64,000 bases of DNA, taken from contig NZ_CP092123.1 of the NCBI RefSeq assembly GCF_022343685.1, positions 2,418,001 to 2,482,000 of the forward strand, read 5' to 3'. Shown piece by piece: positions 62,001-64,000 of the stretch. Origin of the DNA: Marinobacterium sediminicola. GTDB taxonomy: Bacteria; Pseudomonadota; Gammaproteobacteria; Pseudomonadales; Balneatricaceae. Position 1 is the first letter of the stretch, and every line of letters begins with the position of its first letter. The position numbers were made by a program, and so were the translations under genes. Below the pieces are notes generated by a model. It had not been told where the DNA came from and made no database searches. It saw nothing but the letters and a program-made list of their open reading frames with translations.

Positions 62001-64000
62001 AGGGTGTAGGCCGTGTCATAGTCACCGGCAGTAGTGAACTGCACCGAGGAGACCGATTCGCCGGCGATCAGGCCGTTCATCAGATCATTGAGGCTGTTAA
62101 TCTGAATCTCGATGTCGCCGAGGTAGATCGGATTACTCAGGCTGGAATCAATCAGCCCCAGCTCACGGCCAAGCATAAAGATCTCGTTCGGCAGGGTCAC
62201 ATAACCCGGCAACATCACATTCGCCGAGCCCTCGAAATCCACGGTAACATCCCGGAACAGCGCCCCGAACGGTGAGGAGGTTAACTTGCTGCCATCGACA
62301 CTGACGGTCACGCCCTTGCCGACCAGCGCTGCACCATCGAAGCTGATCAGGAAGCCACCGTTGTCATTATCGTTTGCGACGACAATGCCGGTGTAGCCGC
62401 CACCCATCTTGGTGTTGAGTGCGCTCTGGAGCTCCTCTGCCGTAATATCCCAGGCCAGATTGGTCAGCGTTTGAGTGGTCGAGCCATAGGTGAAGCTGAG
62501 GTCGAAGGTCCCACCGGTGGCCGCCACCATCATCAGGCGGGTCTGGTTGACGACACCGGCCGAGTTGCTGACAACAACAGGAATGGCTGTTACCGCTCCC
62601 TGATGCGTCAACGCTCCGCTGTCTGCCTCCAGCAACGGCAGGCCGCGGCCGGCCAGCGTACCGGTAAATTCAATCTCCCAGCCGTCCTGGGGTTTGGCAG
62701 CATTATGCAGGCTGACGCTGACATCGGCCCCGGCAATGGCGTTGGGACCAGTGGTCAGAGCCGTACGCAAGGCAGTAGCGACGGCGGTGGCGCCGGCATT
62801 CCAGTCGATATTGCCGGTGGTGTAGGTCTTGCCATCCACAGTGGCGCTGAGGGTGAAGGTACCACCGGAACCGGACGGAATCCGTACCCACTGCATTTCG
62901 TTAAGCTCACCCAGAGGACCGCCATCGGCCTCCGAACGCAGCTGTTGAACGCCCAGATCCAGTGTTTTGCCATCAAAGCCGGCGCCGCTGACCACGATCT
63001 TCCAGCCCATGCTGGGGTCATCGGCATCGATCTGCTCGACGCTGACAGCGCCTTTCAGGGCCTTGCCGCCAAACAGGAGAGCTTCTTCGACGTAGGCCTG
63101 AACGGTTTCGGCGTCAAAACTGCGCGCCAGCGACTGGGTATAGTAATGCTCACCACCCACAGTGAAGTGCAGCCTGAAGGCATCATCTTTATCCGCCTTG
63201 ACCGTCCAGGCATCTGCCGTTGTACCCTGCCCGCTCAGAGTAAAACCGGTCGGTGTGCTGGTGGTATCCCAGATCAGTGCCACGCTTTCCCCGTCCTGCA
63301 GGGTGAGGATGGAGATGGCAGACCCCAGATAATGACGTCCGTCGCCTTGCCCTGCCGCACCATTGGGATCGTCTCCCAAATAGACGCCGGCCTGGGCAAC
63401 AATGTCGGCGGTTCCGTCTTTCACATCCAGCGAGAACAGGCCCAGCGATGCATTGAACGCCAGCGCCGTACCGTTAACCTCCATGCCCAGACGGGCAAAG
63501 GTTCCGGTATCGTCATCCAGGTTGTCGGTGGTACCGCCATCGAAGTAGTCGTAGACAAACATCGCACCGGAGGCCAGATCCAGACCCAGCGCAATATTGA
63601 TCATGGCGGTTGACTGCAAGTTCACCAATGCGTCGCCGCCAACATCCACAATGCTGCCGACAGAGCCCATCAGGTCTTTCAGTGCCGAGCCACCAATCAG
63701 TTCACCCAGTGTCGCCAGATCAAGTGCAATCGGATAGGTCTTGTCGAGCAGATCGATCTCGTACGGAATATTGAGCATCACCGCATTGGAGGCGGCGTCG
63801 TACTCAAGGCTGACACCGAATACATCCGGACGGGAGGGATCATAGATCGGCAGGCCGAAACTGTCGGCCAGAACTTCCTGCAATTGCCCTACGCCGGTCG
63901 CCGGGTTGTTGCCAACCTCTTCGACCGCACGTGCCAGTTCGACCGCGATGTCGAACATGTCATTGACGCTCAGGTCGATGACCGGGATATCCTGGTCAAG
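50018..64000 (-). CDS. Giant RTX-like/VCBS repeat surface protein (partial, N-terminus off the right edge)
   Basis: The frame is open to the window edge, with at least 4660 codons and no start in view. In protein order: a part with about five copies of an 80-residue beta module (64000-60490) mixed with EF-hand-like calcium loops (DYNGDGVVTADD near 61540, DRNSDGRLTFAE near 60205); an RTX-type loop (GGSGTSSLIGGDGDDLL near 58500); some fifteen degenerate RTX-like modules of about 85 residues (58000-53850) with GGxGADTIxI and AGDNAxFxFD; nine VCBS repeats (53720-50880); and an acidic Pro/Glu-rich tail ending SLASSLAVAKSGALGGNGRIRWSWERAEA. This is a calcium-stabilised adhesin design. No LapG site, type I secretion signal or sorting motif was recognised. 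It heads the machinery operon. Confidence 0.9.
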   Translation of the reverse strand, partial: LDQDIPVIDLSVNDMFDIAVELARAVEEVGNNPATGVGQLQEVLADSFGLPIYDPSRPDVFGVSLEYDAASNAVMLNIPYEIDLLDKTYPIALDLATLGELIGGSALKDLMGSVGSIVDVGGDALVNLQSTAMINIALGLDLASGAMFVYDYFDGGTTDNLDDDTGTFARLGMEVNGTALAFNASLGLFSLDVKDGTADIVAQAGVYLGDDPNGAAGQGDGRHYLGSAISILTLQDGESVALIWDTTSTPTGFTLSGQGTTADAWTVKADKDDAFRLHFTVGGEHYYTQSLARSFDAETVQAYVEEALLFGGKALKGAVSVEQIDADDPSMGWKIVVSGAGFDGKTLDLGVQQLRSEADGGPLGELNEMQWVRIPSGSGGTFTLSATVDGKTYTTGNIDWNAGATAVATALRTALTTGPNAIAGADVSVSLHNAAKPQDGWEIEFTGTLAGRGLPLLEADSGALTHQGAVTAIPVVVSNSAGVVNQTRLMMVAATGGTFDLSFTYGSTTQTLTNLAWDITAEELQSALNTKMGGGYTGIVVANDNDNGGFLISFDGAALVGKGVTVSVDGSKLTSSPFGALFRDVTVDFEGSANVMLPGYVTLPNEIFMLGRELGLIDSSLSNPIYLGDIEIQINSLNDLMNGLIAGESVSSVQFTTAGDYDTAYTLNYRLPDLGGMFDLFKLNNPLIRLIRDPSVIVDGIDYALKGIQQSLDAIASLPLPLIGDQLAKGAKFIADFRGSVITEIQNFIDSALEEYGGMENALRMTLYSVFTNDSNNDGIINPLSMDQWIEAEIDGTAIADRGGDNPFLNYLKDYNGDGVVTADDIVVEYLAFGSLSPAGVAAGTRLGYTLAGRTSDERGDYVGGDIVPVGTYDPLAEAGALQFRMNLGQSLLSREVDLSFDIGLPGLSLDVDGGIGLDLGWDFFFGFGVNVEEGLYLISEMPGNAGLDDAALTQSSYDLITQSGKQPSDSLKETTLISLAQPASDAGTFDLTFGDGSTSWTVSGLDSSTLTATTLQQQLNAKVAPDYTGIRVTESGGNWIIDFGGSSLSGKTVTLSNTLGQTPETLREPTDPETVSAEMFVTRPISSQGTFDLSFSDGSKSWNLTAVSNSTTAALLQTLLNEKVAADYTGITVVDQGDSWKITFGGTSLQGKDVGVSGTFQAIQDPALNPLIDNPWDLPSTNPAVNELSIVFNAYLAGVPEDPASMSAKIFFVAGKVTDYLPSDTIVDRNGDVYSNYSPFGDEVGARTYFRGEYAINMTDRNSDGRLTFAEMTAGKFSDNFRSQFTGAAQANFHLELTIPNTPLPRIIGDFHMTWALNSASVPVGYGDMFSTQPQVWITDLALDVGSLLSDFLGPIVKEIQQVTQPLQPIIDGLQEPIPGLSELAGKNYSLLDLATDLGSGNKNVEFIVNFIYMLDLFNSIPTDADGLIIPIGRVFSFGGNLNDSSSRKSASLSGSVNKTDTAMSQSSGGSTTGTQSFMGKLKDPNNAFKIPILSDLSLVLDLIMGKPVDLVTFTPPDLGVDVEIDVGSYVYPGVKAGIRGGIDVDVALTLGFDTYGIIKFFDSDNPLHILEGFYVSDNFVNGVDKPEIVLNVFAEIYAELNIGLARAGASGGIELTGELDFWDENGPGANDGKFRALEILNQLQCEPFNPFNLFEANLRASAYAKVYVDIQSLVAGWQSVYNQKIFEIELFEPIVWTPKPCMPILASDDNGDGTLVLHMGDNALLPSDASVDFNIAAMMEGKGAVDRKYRNIEDGDEKFVLKQVGNGEVEITATLNGTEYTVTYTGVKRIVGFTGRGNDTVDASGLNDIDVVLLAGDGTDTLTGSVIDDVLIGGSGTSSLIGGDGDDLLIARSGKTAMEGSDGADSYRFIGNWGTATINDKDVGGTANVLDFSDQTGALVLDTYNGKVTQGSSKVSWDSKTEIGLIAGGSGDDTVDMSYESNKLHIQVADVYPAMAAIEASLNTNAQTRLTDTDSSGLNDGVITGISSGAVNNEDAPVSSYGDRVLRFVGFENLIGGVKSDIFAFEDKAAISGSLYGGAASGVGLNTTFEREGVRNTIDFSDYTTAVSINTSGSEYTLPDGFTTVAGAATVASGSRINTSATNVTIRGFHNIIGGKGNDVLVGDKRQNQIFGMQGNDTLISTQGGDLLVADTLVVEDTGKTIESLTTALVDRPAWTQLPSREWTWFDATIHSTSLNGTGEVLIGGLGDDVLLGSLGLDRLYTGDGNDILAGDLARMSFDSTGALVSAEVDETLDAGFGAADYIEGLNGDHVVIGGAGADVIKLGNGDNLVLADEGYLSLDPISGRALDVRTLTSGYGDADTVTLGSGSNIVLGGAGGDSITATEGDAERNIIIGDHGRIQFSLAEVDDHRLSELTSQTTVTTGGNDIITLGTGDAVVVGGRGADSITLAVTGGAATGNSERLIAGDHADILFDTYGLMTAFRSTDTTAATAGADQIRIGSGSDNAARDLGRNFIIGGLDNDRILVAAHVDTDGRLVRSEASSEDVVLGDNGEILRVASTDTRPNVMLAVNSTETDKGGNDQIVSANGNKLVVGGFGADTVNLFDGTHLVMGDNASFLFDSVAENGVLRSATSIDTVLGGADTITLREGYKLVAGGIGADTIRIDATTTADASGAGWSTGGEYLGGTSLLSGVVGIAAVLPSPTTTSAQIENRGRSGRFIAGDNAEFLFDTRGGLTTQRTLDQIAATGGDDTIVIGADNTTATLGFNLVMAGMGSDTVEIEPGSLSESVVLGDNGEYLRQPQSYLLTAVRSTVTGSGGSDSILLGSGRHMVIGGQGADTVDIRSSDARAAADGSSNRMLVAGDSAELIFSSDALVSMTSLATNSGGDDILTVQEGDLALIGGFGRDLISINANTTAVRALAGDNARFEFAPTDQPEAQVESLTRMVSTDLQAATGGDDQIRVGLAGSITGVMGEVLAIGGIGADRININGARARATLIGDNGEIRRQAGLFENGGAQRESVSSFDFTLGADDILTTVAGDAAIIGGSGSDQIRAGRGDTLIAGDHARMLFGANGAIELMTSLGTSIGGNDSIQMGGGDLTLNDGDKVVIGGFGADTITLSADVATAGETRERTIAGDNANIAFDVLGRLLNFATLDGDISTGGNDSITLTLSGDDQNAGAIAEYQVIAGGVADDTIRVQTGVRTEDVISGDNLDYRRLVAADGMRQHLFAGVIQPTLGGADQIVTAGGDKLIFGGAGSDSLTAFTGALDESVIFGDAGDAAFEQYIDANGFDRTRLQQLMTTSATSGAVDTIVLGSGDAAVFGGAGADQIRISSTDQNRRLVAGDEAQVNYDLGVPVLMQSTDNSSVATGLPGNQFILPDAGTNFLIGGLSIDTLVGSIGDSHRLLPGTGSINLLSKVVSVVVLGEAGEMGIFADREYASGANDELLISGATLVKGDTGGGTGGGDSYTYYGEGSVTEDRVDSVSGRIAYPALTGGFATFNAASNSQQGQYGYLTVFENGGWRYDLGHDANGFSEVVNAQVQALKDGDQRVEYFTVTTTDGSTTTVTIDVLGTTDAPESVSASLTEDDALVDTASGRLVDGADAELKTRYFEMDTQTAFGRFTLTADGQWQYLINNSAAAVQALRAGERATDTLVVTTLDGSTASVNVELVGTNDGAVIDGTEPTQVTVVEVADNAAADQLLSTSGQLSVSDVDAGEAFFDAGVSILSANALGELSIAADGSWKYVVRNGDIQHLNAGEVRIERFQVSSADGSASRTLEIRIEGRNNTAVIADPGNPQVVEDQLTQLSGVLSITDADAGQSQFVAQDSSSAYGRFVIDANGNWTYSLDNASVAVQQLTSADQLNDSFTLVSADGTTRTFTLSIQGSDDQPVITPAASDGALAVLTEDQQLLASGVLAISDADAGQAQFVAQDSTSAYGRFILNADGSWSYALDNTGAAVQGLITGEQVTDQFTVVTADGTTETFSFTIQGQDDQPVITPAAGDGALAVLSEDQQLLASGVLAISDADAGQAQFVAQDSTSAYGRFILNADGSWSYALDNTGAAVQGLVTGEQVTDQFTVVTADGTTETFSFTIQGQDDQPVITPTAGDGALAVLSEDQQLLASGVLAISDADAGQAQFVAQDSTSAYGRFILNADGSWSYALDNIGAAVQGLITGEQVTDQFTVVTADGTTETFSFTIQGQDDQPVVTPAAGDGALAVLSEDQQLLASGVLAISDVDAGQARFVAQDSTSAYGRFILNADGSWSYTLDNASTAVQALGAGVSVTDSFMIETADGSVQQFSFRIDGQDDAPVVTPDSAAGPIASLVESLVMSQSGRLEVADADAGESAFQPMSQTTAYGTLTLTASGNWTYQLDPASQALADLARDETVEEQFMLTTADGSEVVVRVLITGYLNVAQNQAGFELDQAEVTDTATTTPTSGTVSPTSGSGNLLEELQDGGSTMTSDGTSTEIQTVVFSAATLGDSLFMPTQGSVPVISGSSLGDSVDTAPGLLDSGVNLSSGSAASNPVPSEQPAVDSTGSNETVNEPVAPAVQTSGSLPGEQPIAAEAAQAATVLTPPSTVVDDEDDEDKRNRAQDSGEADGETSVQDELPEQEGVAGGAAAESSADETDEPQEAEAETEEQPEGAPNEEAPASPDDAQPENAGLTALEGVSLASSLAVAKSGALGGNGRIRWSWERAEA
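51190..52440 (-). repeat. Near-identical 315-bp tandem VCBS repeats
   Basis: The string AGCTGCCGTCGGC recurs at 51331, 51646, 51961 and 52276, an exact 315-bp (105-codon) period. The copies differ by only a few bases, so they are recent or homogenised. The encoded repeat includes AQDSTSAYGRFILNADGSWS. Confidence 0.92.

Noticed and set aside
36524-63958. Many long open frames on the plus strand opposite the two giant genes (for example 39536-42133, 37322-39025, 54437-55588, 57665-58960)
   Set aside because: They mirror the repeats of the coding strand, have G+C-driven composition, no ribosome sites and no recognisable domains. They are shadows of the giant genes.

Overview
The window looks like chromosome from a marine-type, aerobic gammaproteobacterium, probably in or near the Oceanospirillales (for example a Marinobacterium-like genus). 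The signs are a moderately high G+C coding background, PhaB, TRAP uptake, AntABC plus a XylE-type dioxygenase, and Gram-negative outer-membrane and giant-adhesin genes. The genus assignment is inference. No rRNA, tRNA, CRISPR array, integrase or intact insertion sequence was seen.

Layout. (1) 1-2.9 kb: the start of a heavy-metal-associated (HMA) gene behind a MerR-type promoter, a TonB-dependent receptor, and an XRE regulator with a C-terminal NBR1-like Ig domain. (2) 3.0-6.45 kb: a Slam-type outer-membrane translocator (type XI secretion) followed by its probable cargo, a class 3 lipase carrying a C-terminal TbpB-type barrel. (3) 6.7-9.1 kb: phaB and a MATE efflux pump. (4) 9.1-15.3 kb: a sulfatase-porin pair, an AraC regulator, and an octaheme cytochrome c with C-terminal TPRs. 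(5) 15.3-29.5 kb: a two-operon aromatic catabolic island. The leftward operon from 20141 encodes a dienelactone hydrolase/SnoaL fusion, an SDR, a StyA-like group E flavin monooxygenase, its flavin reductase and a MetA-pathway outer-membrane protein. The leftward operon from 28204 encodes AntA, AntB, AntC, catechol 2,3-dioxygenase and a TRAP transporter. Each operon has a divergent AraC/XylS-type regulator gene. Together they predict indole (or a related indole compound) -> anthranilate -> catechol -> meta-cleavage. (6) 29.5-64 kb: one long leftward gene train. It starts with a giant RTX-like/VCBS surface protein that runs off the right edge. A TpsB transporter and a 3763-residue TpsA-type exoprotein follow. 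After these come a DUF3467 protein, a GAF-HlyD fusion, a PqqD-like/M50/HlyD fusion, a short SecA paralogue and a periplasmic adaptor.

The most unusual part is region 6. It combines a dedicated SecA-like ATPase with three HlyD/adaptor-type proteins, one fused to an intramembrane zinc protease and a PqqD/RRE-like domain. No ABC exporter or TolC is visible. I propose it as a candidate undescribed export, processing or anchoring system for the giant proteins encoded upstream of it. The second point of interest is the Slam/lipase pair. The third is regulatory: A-rich AAnAAnAA leaders of the Hfq/Crc target type precede many catabolic genes, tandem XylS/AntR-like half-sites precede both aromatic operons, and intercistronic hairpins sit inside them.
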